Assembly: GCA_035582835.1 (NCBI GenBank)
Contig: JAYKAV010002955.1
Coordinates: 1,005,707 to 1,069,706 of the forward strand
DNA: 64,000 nt
Origin: Phoebastria nigripes
Taxonomy: Eukaryota; Chordata; Aves; Procellariiformes; Diomedeidae
Direction: 5' to 3'
The notes beneath the pieces are model-generated. The model was not told where the DNA came from and did no database searches. It saw nothing but the letters and a program-made list of their open reading frames with translations. The translations under genes were made by a program, and so were the position numbers. Positions 11,516-22,500 of this stretch are shown one piece after another; position 1 is the stretch's first letter; each line of letters opens with the position of its first letter.

Positions 11516-11606
11516 TTATAGGATAATTCAGGTTGGAAGGGGCCTCAGGAGGTCTCTAGTCCAACCTCCTGCTCAAAACAGGGTCAGCTATAAGATCAGA
11601 CCAGAT
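11516..11606 (-). mobile_element. Short old CR1 LINE 3' fragment
   Basis: The plus-strand text 'ATTCAGGTTGGAAGGGGCCT', 'GTCTCTAGTCCAACCTCCTG' and 'CTCAAAACAGGGTCAGCTA' is the reverse complement of the CR1 3' terminal region. Only about 90 bp remain. It lies about 490 bp from the fragment ending at 11030, in the same orientation, but appears to cover an overlapping part of the element. It is therefore probably a separate insertion. Confidence 0.75.
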
Positions 11607-12876
11607 TATTGTATGTGCTATGTTGAAGAACGTGTTTTTATCACAAGCGTTGTATTTGCTCATGGCGCAAACATGTCCAGAGTGTTTGCATGCCTCCCCA
11701 CACANGCCCACGCTATACAGGGATGCAAAGATGGAGCAGGCTCCTTGCTCTCACCGTAACGTCCCCATGGGTTGTGCAATGTGGCATTTTGTTTATGAAT
11801 GACTTTGGATATCAATGTGTTCAGTTGCAACATGCATTACCGTATCAGCCTCAATCTATTGAGAAATGAAAAATTATGGATGCCAACCCCTCCTTCACTA
11901 TTCAAAGCGTGAAGGAAGATGATGCTGGTAATTGGGTGTTTGCTGTCTAAAGGAGGAAGTTTGTAATCCATTGCTATCGCTGACATGATGCCTCTGTAAA
12001 CCCCCAAGCCACGATTTATCTCAGCCATTTAATATCTGTGTGGAGGTACAGAATGGCATATTCAGGATGAGCCATTATGATCTGTCTGTTTGGGAATACA
12101 GAGCATTTTATAATCTTCTATGGATGCTTTTTACTTTAAATGAAGGAAATTAATGGCTAAATTCTGCAGAGNAATAATGCCTGATGTGAAGCACCGTTTG
12201 AAGGACAGTGCTACATGAAAGCTGAAATTGTCTTTCTCTTGCAGCATGATATCTGTTTTCTTTTAATCACAGGAATGAAGGACTAGAGTTTCAGCCTTAA
12301 CTGTTAATTTCCTGTCTATTGTCTATTCAAACAAGATCCTGCTGTATCTCTTATAATAAATACATTTAGAGACAGGGCTGAAACCTGGGTCTGCCCTTTA
12401 CCCCTCTCCAAGGGCAGCTAATTCCTGCAATCTGGGCCACCCTTTCCACGCACTGCAAGGGCTAAGGCAGCCTGCTGAGTACTGAGAAAACGGGGGCTGA
12501 AGCACCGAGGAAAGGGCAATAGAGAATAAAAATGGCCGATAAGAGCCACGTGGAAATTCAGGTGTGAGAAAGATGCTCAAACGCGTTTAGCAACTGGGCC
12601 AGGGGAGAGGACAGGACTGGGCGGCAGCTTGCGACCGTGCCGGCGAACGCAGGGGCAATGCAGAGCCCCGGGCACAATCGCTGCAAAAAGTATTTTGGCG
12701 CAGCTCCCACACAGGTTGCATTCGAGAAGGAATTGCCTGAGATTGTTTGAAAAAGGGTATTTATAGTAGCCAGAGGGTGTCCTGGGCTAGCCCAGTGCTC
12801 TACCCTAGTCCCACATTAATGGCAGTGGTTAATGGTAGATCAGGACAGAAATATTTAGGAAAAATTGTTAAAAATT

Positions 12877-12892
12877 AAAAAAAAAAAAAAAA
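12877..12892 (+). repeat. A16 homopolymer
   Basis: Uninterrupted run of 16 A. No LINE or SINE body was recognised immediately upstream, so it is not assigned as a retroposon tail. Confidence 0.85.
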
Positions 12893-13093
12893 TTAAGGTT
12901 GATACCTATTTTTTATTTCTCATCAGAATTTTTGCTGCCTTGTGGTTAGTAGCTATTTTAGAAAACTTTACCTTAAAAACGTACTGTTTTTTGTCTGATC
13001 CACCTACATTTACTCTTATCAGTCATGGGGAGCTCCTGGGGGGGGTAATATTTTTTTAAGACGAGCTAAATAAATGTACAAGGCTTGATGTGA

Positions 13094-13125
13094 TTTTTTT
13101 TTTTTTCNTTTTTTTTTTTTTTTTT
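13094..13125 (-). repeat. T-rich tract, 32 bp, interrupted once
   Basis: Thirteen T, then C and an ambiguous base, then seventeen T. This could be a reversed poly(A) tail of a retroposed sequence lying to its right, but the sequence to the right was not recognised. Length is likely to be unreliable in assembly. Confidence 0.8.
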
Positions 13126-13511
13126 AAGCTTACAATTCTGGAAAAAAGAACAGTGATCTTACAGGAATCCAAAACTGTGATGCTGAAGCTCTTGAATTAT
13201 TCATATGATCGTATTCAATGCACTGTGATTATTTCTGATGCTTCAAACTCCTGGATAGCTTTTGATGCCTGTATTATTTCTATGTAAATTCTAGCCATTA
13301 GTTGGTTTTATCAATAAGGTTCAGATTGAATCATGCCTCCCCTGCAAATTAACGCAGGCTTGACAAATGGAAGAGAAGATTTAAACTATCAAACCACAGA
13401 CTGTTAGACGTGGGTTTAGAACAAAAACATATATATGTTATTTCAAGCTTTGGAAGGTGGTATCTGAAAATATTAGCATGTATAGGGAGTTTTAGCAGAT
13501 TGGTACACATG

Positions 13512-13600
13512 GAAGAGTGAGCTAAACTACAGGCTTGAAAGGCTTTTAAGATGTGTAGATAGACTCCTAGTTCTGCCACGGACTCAGTACTTCACTGTTT
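13512..13600 (+). mobile_element. Possible MIR-type SINE head
   Basis: The segment around 'GTGAGCTAAACTACAGGC' resembles a decayed tRNA-like A-box region. It is followed by 'CTAGTTCTGCCACGGACTCA' (13566-13585), close to the conserved 'CTGCCACGGACT' stretch that follows the tRNA-like part of MIR/CORE-SINE elements. The rest of the core is poorly preserved. The assignment is tentative. Confidence 0.35.
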
Positions 13601-14759
13601 CCAGGCTGGAGACCAGAAAATGTTAGACTGGCTATTGACTTATTGTCACTATATCTAATTAAACCACAGAAATTGTTTTCAAACAATGTTAAAGATCAGA
13701 TTTAAACTCATAAAAGCAGGAAAATCAGGATAGGGTTGAAATTGTCTCTCTAATTCACCCCGGCGTGCCTTTGGGCTGTCTTTTGCAGAAATGGCATGTG
13801 TCATTGATTAGAGCCTACCCAGTGTGGAGGCCCACTGGGAACGGCGTGGCACTCTGAACACTTAATTCTCATGCCCTTCTGCATGAGGTTCTGCCTTTAA
13901 TATTATTTTATTTCATTATTGTAGCGTTAATTTATTTCAGACTACTTTTTTTTTTAATTACCCTTTCTTTTCTCAGCAAAGGAGGGGAAAGGATATGATC
14001 AGCTTTAATGGATGAAAAGTTTTCTGAGCAGAGCGCAGTCAATGCAGTGACCGATTCAAGCCTGCAGGCACATGAAGTTGTACCTGCAAATCTGGTCAAT
14101 CAATTCGCTCCCCTAAAGCAGTGATGAAACTGGTTTAGTTTCTAATGAAAACTTACATCTGGTCTGGCTCAGTAAACTGTGGGAGACGCTGTTACGGAAA
14201 GCAAAGGAAACCTAATTTCCCCTGGTATTGAGCACTACAATGTGTTAAAAATAAGTAGTAGAAAATATTAAACGAAAGCTGGAGTAGCAGAGGCCAGTAT
14301 GGACTGCCAGGCAGAGCAGTTTTGACCTCTCATGAAAACAGAGGACAGNAGCAAGATCCGGACATGAATCTGGTCTCCTCTAAAGTAGAGGAGACGTTTG
14401 GATCCATCTTTACTGCAGAGACAAGTTACACCTACCAGGTGGCAGAACCAGAGGCATCTGTAAGCCTGTTCTCCCCTTAATACAGATCATCCTCCTCCTC
14501 CCTTATCCCCCCTCCGTCCACCTATCTTTTAATCAGATATTTAAATCTCCTCATTAATTTTTCAGCATACTCCTTCCCCAGCTGGAATGAGAGCTGCTGT
14601 GGGGAGCGAGCGGTAACGAGAAGAACGAGTTTAGGAAGTTTTGGTGGAGCAGCGATCCCTCCGCCCCGCCAAGGCTGCGCACTGGTCCTGCAGGCTGGGT
14701 TGAATGTCGATACCATAAACAGGCGGTTATTCAACAGGGTGTCTGCAACAGATGCCTAC
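13601..14759. other. Noncoding stretch, no gene seen
   Basis: The part at 13860-14150 is AT-rich and could be a conserved noncoding element, but this cannot be judged from one sequence. Around 14350-14450 there is a weak hint of old LINE sequence, too poor to call. Confidence 0.45.
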
Positions 14760-14990
14760 AAGACCTAATCCCCCTGCCTTACACAGGACTGTGCTGTTGA
14801 CCAGGACATTAAGAAAAGGGGGTGGGATAGGGAAAGTTGCTTCCAAGTCGTTTCTGCTTACGCTGTTTTTCAGGGATTTAACAGAGTCCCACAGGCAAAT
14901 ACTCCACAGTTTGTGGAAGATGGGGCTTGAGCTATCTCAGGTTAATTTAGGACTTATACCCAAGTCTCAACTGAGTAATTTATCCAGAGA
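14760..14990 (+). mobile_element. Doubtful ancient CR1 relic
   Basis: The phrases 'GGTGGGATAGGGAAAGTTGC', 'TTAACAGAGTCCCACAGGCA' and 'GATGGGGCTTGAGCTATCTC' occur in the order expected for the CR1 ORF2 segment around the 'AFDTVSH' motif, but each match is weak. It may be coincidence. Confidence 0.3.
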
Positions 14991-16900
14991 TGACTGAGTA
15001 AAGGGAGTCACCACCTCCCCTGGCTGGACTTTGTTCAAGAGAAGACCATTTGGTGTGTAGTTGCCCGAGTCGGTGGATTCAGTGGTTACGCATTGCTGGG
15101 AAGGAGGAAGAGGGGTTTAACCCAATTCTTCCCTTGATATTCTCCCGTGGTCAGTGCAGGCAGCTCTCCCTGGAAGGCCTCAGGTTTGTTGTCTTCTTAA
15201 CATCTGCTGTTTCTTACCATCCCCTTCCTGGGAAATGTACACAGGCGCACCGGTGCTGCTGGACCACACAGCAGACGGGGGCTCGAGATGAAAAATATCA
15301 GCTTACATTCGCCTGCTGGGGACTGCCGGGACTCGTCTCACCCCATGCACTTTTCTTTTCTGCTTGCTGCTGCTTGGAAACGGAGTCCTGCATTTCTTTC
15401 GTCCAGTGGGGAAAATTCTTGGCTGCAAAGCTGAGTCTCGCAATCTGGTCCGCAGGCCAGCAAGCCCTGGCCGGCTTCCAGGCACAGGATCTTTCAGATG
15501 TGGGGATTTTCCATTGAGGGTATTCTGCTGCCTCTTCAAATGTTGAGAGAGATGCATTTTGAGAGTGGCTCTTGCTGATAATCACCCCAAAAGGAGAGAA
15601 AAAAAAGCTTGTGCTTTCCTACAGAGGCTACTCCCAAGCCCTGCAGAAGGCTGGGGACTGAGATCAGCCCCTGGACTCCTGCCCAGAAATAACTGGCTAT
15701 TGGTGTGCCTACAGTGTTTTGGGGCTCGTCTGTCCAGCCAAAAGGGCAGCTGTTGCCTGTATTTCCACAGGCCAGAGAGTAAAATGTCTAACTGCACAAA
15801 AAAGCCAAAAAAAAAGAGAGATTTTCTCTTAATAAGTTTCTAGGCATATTGAAGAGAAAGGCTAACGCTGTTCGGTTCTTCCCGACTTGATTATTTTTAT
15901 TATTTTGCAGGCATCCGAAACAGCCCTATCCCTATTTTCTTCTCTTTCTCAAGTGTCATAAGCCTTGTGTTACGAGGGGAAGGCCCAGGCATCCATCTAC
16001 TGTGGTGATGAGGGCACCCAAAGAAATACCTCTACGTGTGTGTAGCGCGTTGTTGGAGTATGCTGCGTGCTGCAGTCAGCTCTGCTGGCAGACATCATCT
16101 CCATGGGCATCAGCTGCCACACGCCATGCCCAGTCCTTGACAGCCTCCAAAATGCATGTCTTTTCCCCACCAGCTGAAAAGGGGTCTCGGTTCTCTCTCG
16201 GCAGCATCAGGAGGAGAGGCAACTACATGCAAGCGAACAGGGTCAATCCCACTGGCAGAATAGCCAGAGGGTTGTTATACATCTGGGCTTTGTCTTTCTA
16301 GGAATGAAACCTCAATGAGGAGCTGTTCAGCTGCCAGGCAGATTGCAGGTCCTACTCCCTTGCGAAGATGATGAACCTCTANCGCTTTCCATCCATGGAG
16401 AAGTTGCAGCAGGTCCAGGAGGCGAAGGCTGGTATGGAGTAAGTAGTGCAGAAGAAGGGGTTGGTGTCAGTGCTGATTTCTATAATGAGAAGTCTTGCTG
16501 GGTTATTTTAAGCATTCAGGGATGCTGTTCCAAAACCACAATTGTTCAAATATCTACTTCTGGGTAGTGGATAGATGCTTGTGAGCCAAAGGCTTATTTG
16601 GACTGATTGCCATGTTTTCTGAAGTTATTCCATTTGGGGTTAAATGGCCCATCAGGGGAAGCTGTGTCTTTAAGCAAGTGCTTAAAATCTTGTGNACCTA
16701 TCTGTGAATGGCACCTCAGAAGAGATCCAGATGAGCTCCCTTTCTGTGCTGGGCCACAGAGAAGTGCTTTATTGNGTAAATGAGTCTTAAGAAGTTCAAG
16801 GTTAAAAACTTATGCTTTGTCCACAGAAGAAATTGAAAGCTGTCGATGCGATGCAAAAGGGTACCGAGAGTGTGTTGAAATACGGTGCCACTGCTCAAGG
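14991..16900. other. Unique noncoding stretch, no supported gene
   Basis: Moderately GC-rich, with several overlapping open frames on both strands up to 155 codons (15050-15517, plus). None has a recognisable domain. Frames on both strands open through the same 15300-15560 segment, which reflects base composition and not coding. Confidence 0.5.
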
Positions 16901-17568
16901 AATCATAGAATCATTAAGGTTGGAAAAGACCTCTAAGATCATCAAGTCCAACCGTCAACCCAACACCACCAAGCCCCACTAAACCATGTCCCTAAGTGCC
17001 TCATCTACACGTCTTTTAAATACCTCCAGGGATGGTGACTCCACCACTTCCCTGGGCAGCCTGTTCCAATGTTTAACCACTCTTTCAGTAAAGAAATTTT
17101 TCCTAATGTCCAATCTAAACCTCCCTTGGCACAACTTGAGGCCATTTCCTCTCGTCCTATCGCTAGTTGCTTGGCAGAAGAGACCAACACCCACCTCGCT
17201 GCAACCTCCTTTCAGGTAGTTGTAGAGGGCAATAAGGTCTCCCCTCAGCCTCCTCTTCTCCAGACTGAACAGTCTCAGTTCCCTCAGCCGTTCCTCATAA
17301 GACTTGCTCTCCAGACCCTTCACCAGCTTCATTGCCCTCCTCTGGACANGCTCCAGCACCTCAATGTCCTTCTTGTAGTGAGGGGCCCAAAACTGAACAN
17401 AGTATTCAAGGTGGGGCCTCACCAGTGCCGAGTACAGGGGCACAATCACTTCCCTACTCCTGCTGGCCACACTATTTCTGATACAGGCCAGGATGCTGTT
17501 GGCCTTCTTGGCCACCTGGGCACACTGCCGGCTCATATTCAGCCGGCTGTCAACCAACACCCCCCAGG
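16901..17568 (-). mobile_element. CR1 LINE, 5'-truncated, fairly well preserved
   Basis: The plus strand starts 'AATCATAGAATCATTAAGG', the reversed CR1 terminus, then 'TTGGAAAAGACCTCTAAGAT'. It continues through the reversed C-terminal ORF2 region to 'CCAACACCCCCCAGG', where similarity stops. It closely resembles 61216-61895 of the other long copy, so both probably belong to the same or sister subfamilies. No poly(A) tail or clear target-site duplication is visible, as usual for CR1. Ambiguous bases lie at 17349 and 17400. Confidence 0.93.
16979..17568 (-). pseudogene. CR1 ORF2 C-terminal fragment (reverse transcriptase polyprotein)
   Basis: On the minus strand the ORF2 C-terminus reads without a stop from about 17568 to a terminator at 16979-16981. 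It includes the blocks [47 protein letters not shown] and [19 protein letters not shown]. These lie downstream of the polymerase catalytic core, which is absent because of 5' truncation. The 208-codon open frame runs on into flanking DNA up to 17605, but its first residues are not CR1. The fragment cannot make a working reverse transcriptase. Confidence 0.88.
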
Positions 17569-17984
17569 AGAGGCGTTGTGCTCGTGTTTTCTGTATTGGC
17601 TGCACTATCGAGAGTATTACTTTGATTTTTGAGGGTAATCAGAAGAACAGAATTTTATGAATGAGAGAGCATGGCTCACTGAATCGAGGATCAGAAGATT
17701 TCTCGCTGTTTTGAATGGAAACAATCTCTAAGGCTCTCCGAAGCTATGGGTTGCTTTGACACTACATGAGCACATACTGGTAGATTCCCATTTCTCTTAA
17801 AGCTTCCCCTCCTAACTACTGTTTCTTCCTACTTGGCAGCTGAAGTGCTACATCTTGTTCCTCTGTATATTCAACTTTACTATNATTAAATGATGGGGGA
17901 CTGTTATACTTACTGTATGATTTCTAATTTTTTTTTTTTTAAATTGCCTCAGGACTTCTATATCAGAAGGCGAAGGTGGGAGAG
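17569..17984. other. Noncoding spacer between two CR1 copies
   Basis: About 415 bp of AT-rich sequence with a T12 run near 17929. No gene or repeat was recognised. Confidence 0.5.
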
Positions 17985-19553
17985 ATCATGACAAAAGCAA
18001 TAGGTTTCAAGAAGACAGATGTCAGTAAAGTGAAATTTGGTAAATCAGATCTCCCAAGAGGTAAGGCTAAGGGAAGATAAAATAAAGCCAGTTCCTCAGA
18101 GTAAGCTAAGGGCACAATTCAGACTGTCCAAATGCAAGAACAGGAAGTTCAGTAGGTGCCAAGCTGAGTAGATGACGAAGGGTTTTTCTGTAACTTTAAC
18201 ACCAGACAGAAACACACAGAAAAAAAGAGGTCAGATTTCTAAGAATGAAGCTGAAAAAACAGCACAAGCATTTAGGGATAAAACCAGAAAGGCCGAGGCA
18301 CAAAATGAGACCTCAAAGATAACCAGAAATAATTCTGTAAGAACCATTAATAGAATGAGGAAGATCAAAGGGGGGATTGGTCTGCTACTCAATGGAGAAT
18401 GAAAGCTGTCTGCAGATAATTACAATAAGCTTGAAGAATACTGGCGAAGGAGAAAAAATATTTTTTTCCCAGAGTAGCTTGGGAATTATAGTCCAGTCAG
18501 ATTAACAGTTCTAGAGGAAAAAAAAATCAACCATAACAAATTGTCCATAACGTTTACAAAAATAATTGGAAGATGAATGGCAGTCAACATAGGTTGGTCA
18601 AAAATAAGTTGTGTTAAACCATATTAATTTCCTTTACTGCAAAACAAACCCTTGCNGATTGGTTTAGGAACAAAGGTCACATAGCTTGTTTTAAAAAAAT
18701 TTAAAGTTTGCTTGGTAACTTTGCAGCAGGCATAAAGCTGAGAAGGACTGCAAGCATATTGGAGGAAGGGGTTACATTTGTGTGATAAATTAAAGAAATG
18801 TCTGAAAAAACAGGCTTAAATTCAGCAGGGGACAAGTGCAAAGTACTCTTAGCCAGAAACTCTTAGCCTTTGCTAAGCAAATAGGCTGGGAAACAACTAG
18901 CTACAAAGCGGTTCTCCAGAAAAGTATCTTTCGTTATAACAGATCAAAAATTAACTGAAAGTAGGCAATGGCATGCTGTTGTGAGAAAGACAAACATCCC
19001 ACTCTCAGGTACAGACAGGAGTGGTCTCTGCTCTGCTCAGCGTGGGAATACTATGGCCAGTTTTGATCAATGAATTTTTAAGAGTTGTGGATGGACAGGA
19101 CAGAGTTCAGTGTCATCTTCTGAGAAAGGTTGTGGGGTTTTTGCCTTTTTTTTTTTTAACCTCTGATCCATGAGTAAAAATTGAAAGACCTGGGGTTACA
19201 TAGTGGCAGAAAAAAAGGCTGAAGCGGGGCCTGACGACAGCCTTCAGGTACATAAAAGGCCATTTGAAAGAGGAGGAGAAGGTTTTCTGTGTTTGTGATG
19301 GTTAGGACAAACAGTAATGTGCTTAAATTAACATAAGGGAAATTTAAACTGGGCATTAGGAAAACCTCTCGAAGGGCAAGGGCATTAAAGCACTGGAATA
19401 GGTTGCTTGGAGAGGTTGTGAAGTTCCTATGATTGTGGGGTCTTTAGGAACAGATTGGACAAACATCTGTCAGGAATGACGTACGCTGATACTGCCTTCA
19501 GGTAAAGGCATCTTTGATTCCTTCCAGGGCTATTGTTTGATGACTCTGTGCAA
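17985..19553 (+). mobile_element. Long, heavily decayed ancient CR1 LINE
   Basis: Several blocks follow the expected order of an old amniote CR1 ORF2. They are 'AGAGGTCAGATTTCTAAGAA' and 'GGGATAAAACCAGAAAGGC' (18225-18295), 'CTACTCAATGGAGAATGAAA' (18382-18405), 'AATTATAGTCCAGTCAGATT' (18484-18503), 'GACAAGTGCAAAGTACTCTT' (18830-18850), 'GGGCCTGACGACAGCCTTC' (19227-19246) and 'ACTGGAATAGGTTGCTTGG' (19392-19410). The tail is 'CCTTCCAGGGCTATTGTTTG'. The middle of ORF2 is missing between about 18690 and 18810, including where the FADD motif should lie. A 76-codon open frame at 18172-18402 is a surviving stretch of ORF2. The left edge is approximate. Confidence 0.8.
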
Positions 19554-22500
19554 ATCTAGAGATGTAAGTGAGTTACTGGGAGAAATTCTCGTGGCCGTGC
19601 CATTATCTTCTTCCTGAGAGGGTACTGCTTTGCATAATTCAGTTCGTTTATGGCTATTCACTTATGCGTAATTAAATACCTGAGGTGAGCAGGGGGAGGG
19701 CAGTTGTCAGACCCTGTTATGGGAGGGCTTGGCTCCAACTGATCAAAGATGCCATCATTTGGATGGTACACATTCTGTTAAGGCAACATGATGCTGTTAG
19801 TCACTCTAAGTCTCTTACTTGCTATTCCCTTCTCTAAATATGTTGTCTTTATCTGAGAGAGCCTGGGGAGCTGTAAATCTCTGAAGAAATTCTCCATATG
19901 CTGGTGATTTTCAGGGAACTCTGCCATACATAATTTCTGATAGGAATGTTTGAATAGAGGATTAATTTACTTTGGGTCCTTGATTATTCCGTCTTGCAGT
20001 AAGAAGAGTATTGGCATCAGGCTGAAAGTTAAACAAGGTGCTAGTTTCCCTTTTCTTTCTCTCTGATCTTCACATTCACAATACGACCACTGGAGTCAGA
20101 AAGCAATGCAGATGGGATGTACAGNGATCACAAAAAAATCAGTATTGTGTAGCTGAAGAAATCTCTTTATTCCAGGAGCTTCTAATGAGTAATGAGACCA
20201 TGTTTCATATAACTCCTGTTAACATGGCAACATATGAGCATGCATCCATCTGCAAGCAGAGAGGCTTTAACAACACATGAGTAAATTACCTCACGCATTT
20301 CTCTCTGTGAAACAGTAGACTTCTCTTAGGAGAGAGAAAAGGATCAGGCAAGAGCCCTGTGAATTGCTTAAACGTGGCATAAAGAGAGGAGAGGGATGAA
20401 TTAATCAAAATCATGACACTTGAAAAGATTTAGATTCATGGATTTTCGATCCAAAACATATCATCAAATTCTAAAAAATCACAACCCTGGCCATTGAGCC
20501 TCACCCAGTGAATCCTTTCTCCATAACTTCTGTTTGATTTCTGACCAATATCTGTCTTCACTGGGGCGCTGGAGGAGGCAGAGTTTACCACTACTGGGAA
20601 ACTTGTTCCAGCTGTTTGAAGACACATGTTTATAATGATGATAATTATTTTGATTTGCCTTGTCTTCAGTTTCTGAGCAGTGAATCTTGCTATGTTGCAG
20701 TGAAAAGCTCTGATTTTAGTCCAGTAGGTGTTTACAGATTGTACCTCTGCTGAAGCAACGTAGGGTACTACAGCAAATTACAGGCCAAATTCTGTGTGCT
20801 TTCTTTTGGGAAAAGGCTTAAATGAAGACAATGGGGCATCATCTGAGAATACAGCTTGACAAGTGGTGGCCTTGCATGATACAACAGTCTGTTTACAGGC
20901 ACGGTGCCTTCCTGCATAGTAGTGTTTTGTTGGTGTAGGAATTTGATGCAGGAATTGGGAAGCTCTCTAGATAGTAGGTTTGTACCATGTTCTGGTCCTC
21001 CAAGGAATGAAAACTCCAGCGTTTGTAGGTGTTTTAACATTCCTATTCTGATTTATCTTTAATAAATCTTTCTTTCTTTTTCTTTTTTTTTTTTTTTAGT
21101 TTTTAAAGCAAATGGCTACAAAAGGGCTCAGTTAAATTCTATGTTCACCTTTTTGTTAGGATTTGGGATACTGCAGAAGTAAATATTTCCTGGGCTTCTC
21201 TTATGAGGAGCTCCACAGTCTCTTAAGTAGGAATATAGTGTCACGTCTCAGTCTGTCAGACTTGATTTAGCTTCAAACACTCAGGCCAGCAGCTGAAATA
21301 CAACCACATGTAGATGAACCATAGGTATTAGGCACATTTGAAGTTTAAACACATGAAGCAAAGTTTATTCAAAGTCAGGGGATGTCAGGTTTTGCCTTAA
21401 TTTGGCAAGTAATGTGGCCAACTATATTCAGCAAGTACTACAGCACCTTTAAAGACAAACCAGCCCATGGATTGCTTTCAAAGGCGGTATAAATTTTGTA
21501 AGCAGTACACTAAAATAGATCAGAGTGACCTCTTAGCTATGTTAGAAAATATTTAGATAAAATTTTAAAGGAGCTGCTGTATTTGGCTATTCATTAAACA
21601 TATAAATCCGTGTGATCTGTCTTTGCCCATCTGGAGACAGCAATGTTAATGAGTTAACTGCCTGAACATAGTCTCTATAGAGTCACTCGGATAATTTGAA
21701 GCAGTGTCGTTTCAAACTAAGGATAAATACAGCTTTGTATAAAATGAGTTCTTGTTCCAGCAATAATTGCTTGTGCGCTATATAAGATGGTCTTGAATCA
21801 CCCCATCAGGCTTATTCCCAGAGCAGTAAGTGATACGGGTTTCCATAAAGGGGCAGTGCATCTACTAGCAGATTCACTAATTTTGTGGGGGTGTTGGCAC
21901 ATGGAATCAATTTACTTTAGCAGTCAGAGTCTCTTTTTATGGCAGAGAAAGCAGTTAGTGGAAAAAGAAAATGTACACAATTTATATTGCCCTTCCATGT
22001 TTAGGGCACCAGCAAAGCACATTTCCTAACACAGGTCAGGTAATTTGTGGTTATTTTAATATCATTGTTAATGATAACACTTCACAAGAAATCATTTCTT
22101 GCTGTTGAATGGAACTGTATGTTACTGTGGCACCTATTCTTCGTGCTCATAACAGGCCTGTTTTTTCTAAGTCTCAAGGTTCAAATATGCAAATCCAGAT
22201 TTACCAAGGATGAATCTGACCAAAAATAAACATCTACACTCCTGATGCTGTGTGTCTTGACCTCATTGTCAAAGGGGAATAAGAAGTACTTTAGGGCATG
22301 AGATATCTGATCTCTTTGTGGATGATCAAGGACAATATTAATATTTAACATTTTAAATAATGTATTAAGAAATTAATAATTTCCTAATAGTAATATTAAG
22401 AAAATCTATGAATTAAGAAAGAAAATCTAACTGATTGGTCATCAGTTGGCATTTAAATCTGGTCAGGTGAATTGGGTTACCCCAGTTAATCCATAAAGAA

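Larger units (their letters stand above)
11607..13511. other. Noncoding stretch with homopolymer tracts
   Basis: No gene was recognised. A small GC-rich patch with several CpGs lies at about 12595-12690. An A16 run (12877-12892) and a T-rich tract (13094-13125, interrupted by C and N) are present. Confidence 0.5.

Noticed and set aside
20430..20640. Possible reversed LINE fragment
   Set aside because: Only one short phrase resembles CR1. The surrounding order does not match.
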